A stretch of DNA of 64,000 nucleotides from the NCBI GenBank assembly GCA_003576705.1, contig QOZS01000016.1, positions 44,029 through 108,028 on the forward strand, given 5' to 3'. The position numbers were made by a program, and so were the translations under genes. Under the pieces are notes generated by a model. It searched no databases and was not told the DNA's origin. It saw only the letters and a program-made list of their open reading frames with translations. This document shows, piece by piece, positions 43,565-53,170 of the stretch; positions within the stretch are counted from its first letter, which is position 1, and each line of letters starts with the position of its first letter. The stretch comes from Desertibaculum subflavum (lineage in GTDB: Bacteria; Pseudomonadota; Alphaproteobacteria; Ferrovibrionales; Ferrovibrionaceae).

Positions 43565-44869
43565 CTAGCGCCCCATCGTCGAGGGCAGCCAGAGCGCGAT
43601 CTCGGGGAAGATCACCAGGATCGTGATCAGCACGACCTGCGCCACCACGAAGGGCGCGACGCCGGCGAAAATCCGCTCCAGTGGCACGTTGCCGGCAATG
43701 CCCTTGATGACGAAGACGTTCATGCCGATCGGCGGCGTGATCAGGCCGAGCTCGACCACCATCACCACGATGATGCCGAACCAGACCGGGTCGTAGCCGA
43801 GCTCCTTGATGATCGGGAAGAAGATCGGGATGGTCAGCAACACCATGGCGAGCGAGTCCAGCGCGCAGCCGAGCACCACGTAGAGCAGCAGGATCACCAC
43901 CAGGATCGCCGTCGGCCCGAGCGGCAGGGTGGTGATCCAGTCGCTGACCAGGTTGGGGATCGCCGCCAGGATCAGGAAGTTGTTGAGCAGGATGGCGCCG
44001 ATCAGGATGGTGAAGATCATCGCCGTCGTCTTCACCGTATCGATCAGCGAGCCGAGCAGCAGGCCGCGGCTGAACCGGCGATTGATCACCGCGAGGGCGA
44101 GGGCGCCGATGGCACCGACGCTCGCCGCCTCGGTCGGCGAAAAGATGCCGGTATAGATGCCGCCGATCACCAGCAGGAACAGCGCGACGGTGCCCCACAC
44201 GTCGCGCAGCACGGTGACGCGCTGGCGCAGGGCGACGCGAGGGCCCCGCGGGCCCAGCGCCGGATTGATGCGCATGGTGATCGAGATGGTGATCATGAAC
44301 ACGACCACCGTCAGCAGGCCGGGCAGCATGCCGGCCAGGAACAGGCGCGAGATGCTGGTCTCGGTGAGCAGGCCGTAGAGCACCATCAGCACGCTCGGCG
44401 GAATCAGGATGCCGATGGTGCCGCCGGCGGCGATGGCGCCGGTGGCGAGCCGGTCGTCATAGCCGTGCCGGCGCATCTCCGGCAACGCGATCTGGCACAT
44501 GGTCGCGGCGGTGGCGAGGCTGGAGCCGCAGATCGCCGCGAACGCGCCGCAGGCGCCGATGGTGGCGAGCGCGAGCCCGCCGCGGCGATGGCCGAGCCAG
44601 GCGTTGCAGGCGCGGTAGAGGCCTTCGCTTAAGCCCGCGCCGCCGGCGATGAATCCCATCAGCAGGAACATCGGCACGACGGAGAGGTTGTAGGTGATGC
44701 CGGTCTCGTAGGCGGTCTGGCCGAGCAGCGCGAGGGCCGCGTTGAGGTCGATCAGGAGCGCCATGCCGGTGAAGGCGGAAAGCCCCATGGCGAAGCCGAT
44801 CGGCATGCCGGCGGCGAGCAGCACGAACAGCAGAGCGAATACCAGGATCGAGAGCAGCGTCGGATCCAT
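43565..44869 (-). CDS. TRAP transporter large permease (DctM)
   Basis: 434 residues with about twelve membrane helices. Family marks are LLAAGMPIGFAMGLSAF, PLFLLMGFIAGGAGLSEGLY-like and the C-terminal LGLITPPIGMNVFVIKGIAG. It is the sodium-coupled channel subunit. It is the last gene of the leftward P-Q-M unit and abuts the LLM gene. Confidence 0.93.
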   Translation of the reverse strand: MDPTLLSILVFALLFVLLAAGMPIGFAMGLSAFTGMALLIDLNAALALLGQTAYETGITYNLSVVPMFLLMGFIAGGAGLSEGLYRACNAWLGHRRGGLALATIGACGAFAAICGSSLATAATMCQIALPEMRRHGYDDRLATGAIAAGGTIGILIPPSVLMVLYGLLTETSISRLFLAGMLPGLLTVVVFMITISITMRINPALGPRGPRVALRQRVTVLRDVWGTVALFLLVIGGIYTGIFSPTEAASVGAIGALALAVINRRFSRGLLLGSLIDTVKTTAMIFTILIGAILLNNFLILAAIPNLVSDWITTLPLGPTAILVVILLLYVVLGCALDSLAMVLLTIPIFFPIIKELGYDPVWFGIIVVMVVELGLITPPIGMNVFVIKGIAGNVPLERIFAGVAPFVVAQVVLITILVIFPEIALWLPSTMGR

Positions 44870-44899
44870 GCGGGCGGCCTTGTTCCGATGCGGCTTTCG

Positions 44900-45421
44900 T
44901 CAGCGGTGGAGAGTGCGCCTGAGCGCGCCGAGCGCGTGCACGGCGAGCCCGGTCAGCAGCAAGAGCGATGCCGCCGCGATGGCGAAGGCGACCGGCCAGA
45001 GCGGGATAGCGAAGACCGGCGTGTAGTCGCCCTTGGCATAGAGGCTCCCGGCGCGCAGCCAGATCTGCCACACCATCAGGGTGAGGAAGCCGAGCGCGAG
45101 CAGGCCGGTCGTCGCCTCGAGCGCCGCGCGCAGGCGCTCGCCGACGCGCAAGGTGACGATGTCGACGGTGACATGCCCCTTCTCATGCGTGGTCAGCCCG
45201 AGGCCGAGATAGACGATCAGGCCCATCGCGAACTCGGTGATCTCCACCGAGAAGATGAACGGCTTGTTGAAGAAATAGCGGGCGACGACATCGCAGAACG
45301 TCATCACGGCAAGCGCGGCGAGAACCGCCGCTGCGATATGGGCGAGCAGGGAAGAGGCCCGCCGGTTGCACCGGCGGGCCCATCCTTCGTCGGACGTCGG
45401 CCCGTCGCCCTCCGGCGTCAT
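44900..45421 (-). CDS. TRAP transporter small permease (DctQ)
   Basis: 173 residues with four hydrophobic segments (for example IAAAVLAALAVMTFCDVVAR, which is the DctQ signature). It is placed between the binding-protein and large-permease genes, which is the usual TRAP order. It helps the large subunit and binding protein interact. Confidence 0.9.
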   Translation of the reverse strand: MTPEGDGPTSDEGWARRCNRRASSLLAHIAAAVLAALAVMTFCDVVARYFFNKPFIFSVEITEFAMGLIVYLGLGLTTHEKGHVTVDIVTLRVGERLRAALEATTGLLALGFLTLMVWQIWLRAGSLYAKGDYTPVFAIPLWPVAFAIAAASLLLLTGLAVHALGALRRTLHR

Positions 45422-45428
45422 CGTCAGG

Positions 45429-46448
45429 TCAGCTCGAAGCCGCCTTGACCTCCGCCTCCAGGTCGCCGAGCAGCTTCTCGCCGTCGACGCCCAACTCCTT
45501 GGCCTTTTTCAGCCAGTCCTTGCGCACGAATTCGAGCAGCGGCTTCCACCGCGCAAGCTCGGCGGCGGACAGCGTATCGATCTTGTTGCCGCGCTTCTTG
45601 GCGCTGTCGCGGCTCACCGTGTCGGCGGCGTCCCAGGCCTTGCCGAAGAAGCGCGAGCCGGCCTCGCCGCTCGCCTTCATCAGCGCCGCCTGGTTCGCCG
45701 GCGTCAATTTGCCGAGCGCGGCCGGGTTGATGATGATGGCGAAGACGGAAGTATAGAGGCCGCCCGGGATCTCCAGGTGGTGCTTCACCATCTCGGTCAG
45801 GCGGAAGCTGTCCATCGCCTCCCAGGGGAAGAACACGCCGTCCACCGTGCCGCGCTGCAGCGCCTCATGCGCCTCGGTCGCCGGCATCGACACAACCGAC
45901 ATGCCGAGCGCCTTGGCGATCGGCACGCCGGAGCCGCCGACCCGCATCTTCAGGTCCTTCAGCTGCTCCAGCGTCACCGCCGGCTTCAGGCTGTGGATGG
46001 TGCCCGGGCCGTGCATGAACACCGTCAGCAGCCTGGTGTCGGTGAACTCCTTCTCCGCCAGCTTGTTCTTCGCATACCACTTCCACAGCGCCGGGCTGCA
46101 GGTGGTGGCGTTCAGGCACAGGAACGGCATCTCGCCGGCGCGGATCAGTTCCTGGCGGCCCGGCGTGTAGCCCGGGATGTGCCAGACCATGTCGCGCACG
46201 CCGTTCTTCACCAAGTCGTACTGACCGTCCGGCTTGGCGAGCGGCGCCTTGTCCAGCACGACGGTGAGATTGCCGCCGGAGGCTTCCTCGATCGTCTTGA
46301 TCCAGGCTTCCTGGGTCTTGACCATGTGATGGCTGGGCCCGGCCCAGTGCGCCATCCGCAGGGTCTGCTTCTGCGCCCAGGCGGTGCCGATGCTCAACGT
46401 GGCCGCCGCGCAGGCGGCCAACAACAATGCGACGGATTTCCGCTGCAT
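45429..46448 (-). CDS. TRAP transporter solute-binding protein (DctP family)
   Basis: 339 residues from ATG 46448, with a GGGGAGG ribosome site. A signal peptide (KSVALLLAACAAATLSIGTAWA) is followed by TLRMAHWAGPSHHM and the DctP pattern around RVGGSGVPIAKALGMSVVSM with a conserved Arg for carboxylate binding. It is the periplasmic receptor for a small organic acid, possibly the product or substrate of the adjacent oxygenase unit. Ligand unknown. Confidence 0.92.
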   Translation of the reverse strand: MQRKSVALLLAACAAATLSIGTAWAQKQTLRMAHWAGPSHHMVKTQEAWIKTIEEASGGNLTVVLDKAPLAKPDGQYDLVKNGVRDMVWHIPGYTPGRQELIRAGEMPFLCLNATTCSPALWKWYAKNKLAEKEFTDTRLLTVFMHGPGTIHSLKPAVTLEQLKDLKMRVGGSGVPIAKALGMSVVSMPATEAHEALQRGTVDGVFFPWEAMDSFRLTEMVKHHLEIPGGLYTSVFAIIINPAALGKLTPANQAALMKASGEAGSRFFGKAWDAADTVSRDSAKKRGNKIDTLSAAELARWKPLLEFVRKDWLKKAKELGVDGEKLLGDLEAEVKAASS

Positions 46449-46574
46449 ATCCGAGACCTCCCCAAGGTTCGTACGCGCGGGCAATTTGTTGTCCGAACCC
46501 GTCGCGAATTTGTTGAGCCTAACAGCAATCGGCGCGGCGCCCAAGTCGCCTCGTGCCGGTCGGGGTGTCGCCGC

Positions 46575-49508
46575 TCAGCTGTCGGCGACGACGACGAAAG
46601 CTGCCCACACCGCGGGATGGGCGGTGGCCGGCTGGTCCATCAGCGTCAGCATGCCCGCGCGGAGCGCCGCCGCCCGGCCGGCCTCGCGCTTGCCCGCATA
46701 GGCATCGAAAGTGCGGGCCATCAGGGCCGTCGTCGGCTTGGAGAAGACCGGCCAGTGCGATGCCAGCACGGCGCGGGCGCCGGCGTAGAAGAACGCGCGG
46801 GCCAGGCCCGACAGCGCCTCGCCGGCCAAATCGCCGCCGGGACCCGCCGTGTTGCAGGCCGACAGCACCACCCAATCTGCATCCAGGCGCAGATTGGCCA
46901 CCTCGCTCGCCTCCAGCAGGCCGTCGACCCGGCCGACCCGCCGTTCCGGCGGCGCCAGCGCCAGGGCCGGTTCGTTCAGGCAGCGCGCCTCGCCGGCCAG
47001 CAGGCCGTGCGTGGCGAAATGCACCACGCGATAGCGCGAGAGGTCGGTGGTGACGATCGCCGCTTCGGTCGCCTTGGCGCCGGTGATCGTGGCCGTGGAT
47101 TGCGCGCCGAGGGCGCGCGCCACCGCCTGCACCTCGTCGCGCGTTTCCGGCAGGCGCGGCAGCTTGCGCAGCACCGCCGCATCGATGCCCTCGTCCATGC
47201 GGCAGGCGGCGAGCACCTCGCCCAGGCCGCGCTGGTCGCCGGCGGCGCCGGCAAAGCTCGGATCACCGATGCCGATATAGGGCTCCGGCGCCGGCGGCTT
47301 CGCGCCGGCGCGGCGCAGCTGGGCGAACGACCGCAGCGACGTCGCGACCGAGATGACATGGCGCCGTGCCAGCCATGGCTGGCCGGCATAGCCGGTGCCC
47401 TTCGACGGCTCGGTCAGCAGCACCCCGGGCGGCAGGCTCTGCAGCGCGCCGCCCGGCACCACGATCAGCCGCGTGGCGCCCGCCAGTGCCGGCTGCACGC
47501 TGCCGAACAGATCCTTGTAGAGCCGATGGGCGAGCGCGAGATCGAACGGCCGCTCGCGCCCACCCTGCCAGTCGAGCCCGGCGCGCAGCTGCGCCACCTG
47601 CTCCTCGATCGCCTGGTCGCGGCTCGGGCTGGCGCCCACCGTCACCTTGCCGCCGGCGCGGATCACGATCGTGTAGGTGCCGAACCGCGTTGGCAGGATC
47701 TGCACCAGTGCCTCGTCCGGCTTCAGCAGCTGGCCGAGCTCGGCCGGCTGTGCCGGCTGGGTTGCGACCAGCGCGGCATAGCGCGGGAAGCCGGCCTGCA
47801 GGCGCTGCTCCGCATTCGCCACCTGCGCCACCGCCTTCTCCAACTCGCCCTGCAGCTGCTTCTCCCGAACCGTGTCGCGCTTTTCGTCCTGCTCGGGGTT
47901 CTGCAGCCGGGCAAGACGGGTGCGGATCTCGATCTCGCGCTTGATCGCATCCTGCAGGGCGCGGGCGGCATTGCCGGTCGCGGCGTCGCTGGCTTCGAGG
48001 CGCGCCGCCATCTTGTTGATGGCGTCGGAGGTGACGCCGGCGCCGGGCTGCTGGGCCACGATGGCGGCGAGCTCCAGCGCGTGCGGCGTCTGGCCTGGCG
48101 CTTCGGCCGACGCCTTCAGCAGGGTTGCGATCGCCATGCCGGCCTGCTCGACGGTGATGCCGAGCCCGCCCGGGCTCTCCTTCGCGGTGACGGCGATGGC
48201 GCGATCGATGATCGGATAGGCGGCTGCGGCGCCCCGCTCCTCGCGAACCACGCGGGCCAGTTCGAGCAGCGACTGGCCGAGCCGGCTGCCGTCGCCGAAC
48301 AGCTTCTCGCGCAGCGCCACCGCCCTTTCCATCTCCGCTCGCGCCTCGGCCAGGCGGCCCAGGCGCAGCTTGGCGATGCCGAGCGCGACATGCGTATTGC
48401 CGACCAGGGGATGTGCATTGCCATAGCCCGGAATGAGCAGACGCAGGGTTTCCTCACCGGCCGTCACCGCCTCCTCGTAGCGGCCGAGCGCGTTCAGCGC
48501 CTCCAGCTCGAACAGCACCGACTGGCCGAGTGCGCGCGCGTTCAGCTTGCGGTCGCGGCGTACCTGCAGGCCCTCGCGCACCAGCGCCAGCGCAGCCTCC
48601 TTGTCGCCCGTGCGCAACGCCAGGCCGCCGCGATAGGTGAGCACCAGGCCTTCGTCGTCGGCCCGGGGCGACAGCCGCGCGCGCTTGGAGGCTTCGACCA
48701 ACACGCGCTCGGAATCTTCGAGGCGATTCATCAGGTAATAGGTCAGGCCCAGATCGCCATAGATGCGCCCGAGCGAGGGATGATCGTTGCCGATCAACCG
48801 GCCCCAGGCGTCGAGCAGTTGACGGAAGGTCTTCTCGGCATCGCCCAGCCGTCGGGCATAGACCTGCGACAGACCCAGCTCGCGCAGCTCCAGCACGGCA
48901 TTGGCGTCGGAGGCGGTGATGCGCGCGGCCTCGGTCTTGTGGATGGTCTCCCAGCTGCGGATCAAAGCGGTGCGCGAGCCTTCCCTGGCCTCGCTGGGCG
49001 GTTGCTTGCCGCTCATCACGGCGATGGCGCGCTCGGCGACCGCGAGATTGGTCGGCAGGGTCTCCATGGTCCAGATGTTGCCTTCGAACCGCGTGGTGAA
49101 GGCGACGACCGGAAATCCCAGATCGCGGTTCCGGCAAGTGCGGAAGGCGGCCGGGTTGCCGCTCAGCACCGTGCCCGGCTGGGCCGGATCGCAATCGGCC
49201 AGCCGCTGCTGATAGGCGCGGGCCCAGTTGCCGTCGACGATGAAGGCCATGGGATTGAAGCGGTCGCTGCCGCGAAAGCTCTGCGCCAGCGCGCTCGGCT
49301 GCCGCCAGGTGCCGCAGAACAGGCCGAACCGCTCGATCGGCACGTTGGCCACGGTCAGCCGCTCGGTCAGGCGCAGCTTGCATTCCTCGCCCGACAGGTT
49401 GCGGCCGACGCCCGCTTCGTCGCCGATCTCCTTCAGCTTGACCTGGGCATTGGCGGACGCCGCCAGCACAAGGGCGGCGAGGATCGGCAAACAGGCAGTC
49501 GGGCGCAT
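46575..49508 (-). CDS. Exported TPR-CHAT (caspase-like) protein
   Basis: 977 residues from ATG 49508. A signal peptide (TACLPILAALVLAASANA) is followed by a roughly 190-residue unassigned N-terminal region, then TPR-type repeats to about 460 and a coiled/helical stretch (KREIEIRTRLARLQN). The C-terminal CHAT domain (about 600-977) has both caspase-clan catalytic residues, His834 (VVHFATHG) and Cys885 (VVLSACNTA). It is probably a periplasmic protease or protease-like sensor. It stands alone between the TRAP operon and an MFS gene. Confidence 0.9.
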   Translation of the reverse strand: MRPTACLPILAALVLAASANAQVKLKEIGDEAGVGRNLSGEECKLRLTERLTVANVPIERFGLFCGTWRQPSALAQSFRGSDRFNPMAFIVDGNWARAYQQRLADCDPAQPGTVLSGNPAAFRTCRNRDLGFPVVAFTTRFEGNIWTMETLPTNLAVAERAIAVMSGKQPPSEAREGSRTALIRSWETIHKTEAARITASDANAVLELRELGLSQVYARRLGDAEKTFRQLLDAWGRLIGNDHPSLGRIYGDLGLTYYLMNRLEDSERVLVEASKRARLSPRADDEGLVLTYRGGLALRTGDKEAALALVREGLQVRRDRKLNARALGQSVLFELEALNALGRYEEAVTAGEETLRLLIPGYGNAHPLVGNTHVALGIAKLRLGRLAEARAEMERAVALREKLFGDGSRLGQSLLELARVVREERGAAAAYPIIDRAIAVTAKESPGGLGITVEQAGMAIATLLKASAEAPGQTPHALELAAIVAQQPGAGVTSDAINKMAARLEASDAATGNAARALQDAIKREIEIRTRLARLQNPEQDEKRDTVREKQLQGELEKAVAQVANAEQRLQAGFPRYAALVATQPAQPAELGQLLKPDEALVQILPTRFGTYTIVIRAGGKVTVGASPSRDQAIEEQVAQLRAGLDWQGGRERPFDLALAHRLYKDLFGSVQPALAGATRLIVVPGGALQSLPPGVLLTEPSKGTGYAGQPWLARRHVISVATSLRSFAQLRRAGAKPPAPEPYIGIGDPSFAGAAGDQRGLGEVLAACRMDEGIDAAVLRKLPRLPETRDEVQAVARALGAQSTATITGAKATEAAIVTTDLSRYRVVHFATHGLLAGEARCLNEPALALAPPERRVGRVDGLLEASEVANLRLDADWVVLSACNTAGPGGDLAGEALSGLARAFFYAGARAVLASHWPVFSKPTTALMARTFDAYAGKREAGRAAALRAGMLTLMDQPATAHPAVWAAFVVVADS

Positions 49509-49631
49509 CGGCTGTCCCTTCGCGATCGGGGCGTCACACCGTAGCACCGGCCGAGGGAATTGGCGCACACGCCGGAGGGCCCGGCCCGTTATGCTTAATC
49601 CCGGGGATTCAATGTCTCATCCGTTTGATTG

Positions 49632-50873
49632 ATGCGCCACCCGTTCATCGACCTGCTCCGCGACGGGCCGGTGCGGACATTATGGGTGGGGCTCGCGACC
49701 TCGGCGCTGGGCAGCCAGCTCTATGGTATCGGCATCGTCTGGCTGGCGATCGATATCGCCGGCACCGATGCGGGTTTCGTGCCCGCGGCGGGCCAGGCCG
49801 CCGTGGTGTTGATGAGCCTGACCGCCGGCCTGTTCGTCGACCGCCTGCCGCCCCGGGCGACGATGATCGCGACCGATCTCGCCCGTGCCGTGGTGACGCT
49901 CACGCCGGTGGTGCTGGCGCTGACCGTCGGGCTCACCATGCCGGTACTGGTCCTCTCGGTCGTCGTGCTGTCGGCGCTGCATTCGATCTTCGATCCGCTG
50001 CTCTATGCCGGCGTGCCCCGGCTCGCCCGCACGCCGGAGCGCATCCAGGCGACCAACGGGCTGATCGACGCGACCGTGCGCCTGTCGCGCTTCGCCGCGC
50101 CGGTGCTGGCCGGGGCGCTGGCGCCGGTGCTGCCGGTGATCCATCTCCTGACCTTGAATGCGCTGTCCTTCCTGGCATCGGCAGCCGCGTTGTTCAGGTT
50201 GGGCAATGCGCTCGACCCGGTGGCGCCGGTCGCGCTGCCGGCCTCGCCCATCGCCCGCATGCTGCACGGCTTCGGCGTGGTCCGGCGCGACCGGCTGATG
50301 CGCCGGATCCTCGCCGCCAATACGCTGGCGGTGATGGCCTGGGCGCTCGGCGTCACGCTCGGCATCCCGATGCTGGTGGCGGAGCACCGCAGCGAAGGCG
50401 CCGGCGGGCTCGTCGCGGTCGGTCTGCTGCTCGGCGCCTATGGCGGCGCCGATCTCCTGTCCAACCTGATCGTTTCGGCGCGCCGCCCGCGCCGGCCCTG
50501 GACGTTCATGCATGCGGGCTATGTCGGCATGGGCATTGGGCTGGCGCTGCTGCCGCCGGCCTTGCTGCTGCCGCCGGAGCCCTTCGCCCTGCCGCTGGCG
50601 ATGCTGGCGGCGGCGGTGGCGGGTTTCGGCGGGCCGATCTTTTTCCTGCCGATGTCGACCCTGGTGCAGACCCGCTTCGCCGGCATCGACCTCGCCGGCG
50701 TGCTGCGGCTGCGCATCTCGCTGATCGCAGGGTCGATGATGCTGGGCAGCGCGGCTGGCACCTGGCTCTTCGCCGGCATCGGCTCGGCCGCGACGGTGAC
50801 AGGCTGCGGTGCGCTGATCGCGGCGGTCGGCCTGTCCGGCCTGATCTGGCGCGAGCGCGAGGTGGACGGCTGA
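49632..50873 (+). CDS. MFS transporter
   Basis: 413 residues from ATG 49632 (a TTG lies just upstream). About twelve membrane helices are present, beginning TLWVGLATSALGSQLYGIG; the cytosolic loop carries DRLPPRATMIATDLARA, the MFS-type loop 2-3 signature. The layout is similar to enterobactin/macrolide-type exporters. Substrate unknown; it lies 50 bp before the sulfatase. Confidence 0.88.
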   Translation: MRHPFIDLLRDGPVRTLWVGLATSALGSQLYGIGIVWLAIDIAGTDAGFVPAAGQAAVVLMSLTAGLFVDRLPPRATMIATDLARAVVTLTPVVLALTVGLTMPVLVLSVVVLSALHSIFDPLLYAGVPRLARTPERIQATNGLIDATVRLSRFAAPVLAGALAPVLPVIHLLTLNALSFLASAAALFRLGNALDPVAPVALPASPIARMLHGFGVVRRDRLMRRILAANTLAVMAWALGVTLGIPMLVAEHRSEGAGGLVAVGLLLGAYGGADLLSNLIVSARRPRRPWTFMHAGYVGMGIGLALLPPALLLPPEPFALPLAMLAAAVAGFGGPIFFLPMSTLVQTRFAGIDLAGVLRLRISLIAGSMMLGSAAGTWLFAGIGSAATVTGCGALIAAVGLSGLIWREREVDG

Positions 50874-50923
50874 GCCGGCCATCGTGCTAGAACCGCGACA
50901 AAGTGGTCCGGGGGAAACGACCG

Positions 50924-53161
50924 ATGGGCGAGTTCAAAGGCAAGATCGGCAACACCTATCGCGAGTCGACCGGCTGGTGGCCGGAGCGCGCGAAGCCGCC
51001 CCAGGGCGCGCCCAATATCCTGGTGGTGTTGTTCGACGATGTCGGGTTCTCAGATTTCGGCTGCTACGGCTCGCCGATCGCAACGCCGACCATCGACCGG
51101 CTCGCCGCCGAAGGGCTCCGCTATACCAGCTTCCACACCACCGCGATGTGCTCCACCACACGCGCGGCACTGCTGACCGGGCGCAACCACCATTCCGTCG
51201 GCATGGGCTGCCTGGCCAATTTCGACAGCGGCTTTCCCGGCTATCGCGGCAAGATCGCGCGCGAGGCGGGTACCGTTGCCGAAATGCTGAAGCCGCACGG
51301 CTATACGAGCTACATGGTCGGCAAGTGGCATGTGACGCCCTTGACCGAGACCGGCTCGACCGGGCCGTTCGACGGCTGGCCGCTCGGCCGTGGCTTCGAC
51401 CGCTTCTACGGCTTCATGGATGCGGAGACCGACCAATACGCGCCGGAACTCGTGCGCGACAACACCCCGGTCACGCCGCCCGGCACCTACGAGACCGGCT
51501 ATCACCTGACCGAGGATCTGGTCGACCAGGCGATCCGCTTCATCGCCGACCACAATGCCGACCGCCCGGACATGCCCTGGCTCACCTGGCTCGCCTTCGG
51601 CGCGGCGCATGCGCCGCATCAAGCGCCGCGCGAGCTGATCCTGAAATACGATGCGCTGTTCCAGCACGGCTGGGACGCGGAGCGCGAGCAGCGCCTCGCG
51701 CGCCAGATCGAGCTCGGCATTGTGCCGGCCGGAACCAAGGTGCCGCCGCGCAACGACTTCGTGAAGGCCTGGAGCGAGCACAGCGCCGACGAGCGGCGCC
51801 TGTTCGCGCGGCTGCAAGGCGCCTATGCGGCCATGCTCGATCACGCCGACCGGCATCTTGCGCGGCTGATCGGATTCCTGGAAAGCGCGGGGCTGCGCGA
51901 CGACACGCTGGTCATCGTCATGTCCGATAACGGCGCCAGCCAGGAAGGCGGCCCGAACGGCTTCGTCAACGCCATGGGCCCGTTCAACGGCAAGCCGGAG
52001 CCCATGGACGAGAAGATCCGCCGCATCGACGATATCGGCGGGCCCGATACGCATTCGAACTTCCCGCTCGGCTGGGCCATGGCCGCGAACACGCCGCTCC
52101 GCCGCTACAAGCAGAACACCCATGGCGGCGGCATCCGCGACCCGCTGGTGGTCTCGTGGAAAAGCGGCGTGCCGGCGCGCGGCGAGCTGCGCCACCAGTT
52201 CGCCCATGCTTCCGACCTGGTGCCGACCCTGCTCGATGTCATCGGCGTCGCGCCGCCGACACAGATTGCCGGCGTCGGGCAGATGCCGCTCGAAGGCGAA
52301 AGCTTCGCCGCCTCGCTGAAGGACGCCAAGGCGCCGCCGCGGAAGGGTCCGCAGTATTTCGAGATGTTCGGCCATCGCGGGCTCTGGCACCAGGGCTGGA
52401 AGCTGGTCGCCTTCCATCCCTCCGGCAGCCCGTTCGAGGGCGACAAGTGGGAGCTGTTCCATCTCGACCGCGATTTCAACGAGGTCGACGATCTTGCCGA
52501 GCGCGAGCCGGAGCGGCTCAAGGCGATGATCGATCTCTGGTGGGAGGTGGCGGCGAAATGCCGGGTGCTGCCGCTCGACGACCGCTTCGGCCCGCGCTTC
52601 GCCGAGAACGCGGCGCGCTTCCACGGCGACCGCAAGAAGTTCGTCTTCCATCGCGGCATGGGCCATGTGCCGACCGATGTGGCGCCCGACGTGCGCAGCC
52701 GCAGCTACACGATCGAGGCCGACGCGCGGGTCGATGCCGGCAGCGAGGGCGTGCTGATCGCGCATGGCGATGCGACATCGGGCTATAGCCTCTACCTGCG
52801 CGACGGCCGCCTGGCGCACGACATGAATATCGGCGGCAAGCATGTGACGGTGGTCTCGGACCGCAAGGTCGAGGCGGGCGACCGCCGGCTCGGCTTCCGC
52901 ATGCGCAACGTCAAGGGCAGGCGCATCGGCACGCTGTTGATCGACGGCGTCGCCGCCGGCACCGTCGAGAGCGAGATCGGCTTCAACATGCTGATATCGT
53001 GGTCCGGCCTCGATATCGGCCTCGACCGCGGCAGCCCGGTCGCCGACTACCCCGCGCCCTTCGCCTTCACCGGCCGCTTGCGCAAGGTGACGGTGACGAT
53101 GGACGACGACCAGTCGCTCGACGGCGAGGGCGTCGGCAAGGCGGAGATGGCGCGGCAGTAA
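50924..53161 (+). CDS. Arylsulfatase-family hydrolase with C-S-T-T-R maturation site
   Basis: 745 residues from ATG 50924. Sulfatase landmarks: metal-binding FDDVGFSDFGCYG, the maturation site at Cys76 in MCSTTRAALLTGRNHH, VGKWH, and DNGASQEGG. No signal peptide is seen. The third position of the formylglycine motif is Thr instead of the usual Pro or Ala. The C-terminal 200 residues form an extra beta-rich region (from about 550). It resembles the AtsA/AtsD-like family that may act on aryl or alkyl sulfates. The MFS gene is directly upstream. Confidence 0.88.
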   Translation: MGEFKGKIGNTYRESTGWWPERAKPPQGAPNILVVLFDDVGFSDFGCYGSPIATPTIDRLAAEGLRYTSFHTTAMCSTTRAALLTGRNHHSVGMGCLANFDSGFPGYRGKIAREAGTVAEMLKPHGYTSYMVGKWHVTPLTETGSTGPFDGWPLGRGFDRFYGFMDAETDQYAPELVRDNTPVTPPGTYETGYHLTEDLVDQAIRFIADHNADRPDMPWLTWLAFGAAHAPHQAPRELILKYDALFQHGWDAEREQRLARQIELGIVPAGTKVPPRNDFVKAWSEHSADERRLFARLQGAYAAMLDHADRHLARLIGFLESAGLRDDTLVIVMSDNGASQEGGPNGFVNAMGPFNGKPEPMDEKIRRIDDIGGPDTHSNFPLGWAMAANTPLRRYKQNTHGGGIRDPLVVSWKSGVPARGELRHQFAHASDLVPTLLDVIGVAPPTQIAGVGQMPLEGESFAASLKDAKAPPRKGPQYFEMFGHRGLWHQGWKLVAFHPSGSPFEGDKWELFHLDRDFNEVDDLAEREPERLKAMIDLWWEVAAKCRVLPLDDRFGPRFAENAARFHGDRKKFVFHRGMGHVPTDVAPDVRSRSYTIEADARVDAGSEGVLIAHGDATSGYSLYLRDGRLAHDMNIGGKHVTVVSDRKVEAGDRRLGFRMRNVKGRRIGTLLIDGVAAGTVESEIGFNMLISWSGLDIGLDRGSPVADYPAPFAFTGRLRKVTVTMDDDQSLDGEGVGKAEMARQ

Positions 53162-53170
53162 ACGCCGTCG

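Noticed and set aside
46575..49508. A CRISPR-linked (Craspase/gRAMP) role for the TPR-CHAT protein
   Set aside because: No repeat array or Cas-like gene is present in the window, and the protein carries a signal peptide, which fits an exported protein instead.
45366..49544. A 1392-codon open frame on the + strand opposite the CHAT and TRAP-binding genes
   Set aside because: It lies fully antisense to two strongly supported genes, is rich in Arg/His/Gln/Gly, and shows no domain motif. Such long frames arise from GC-rich codon usage on the other strand.
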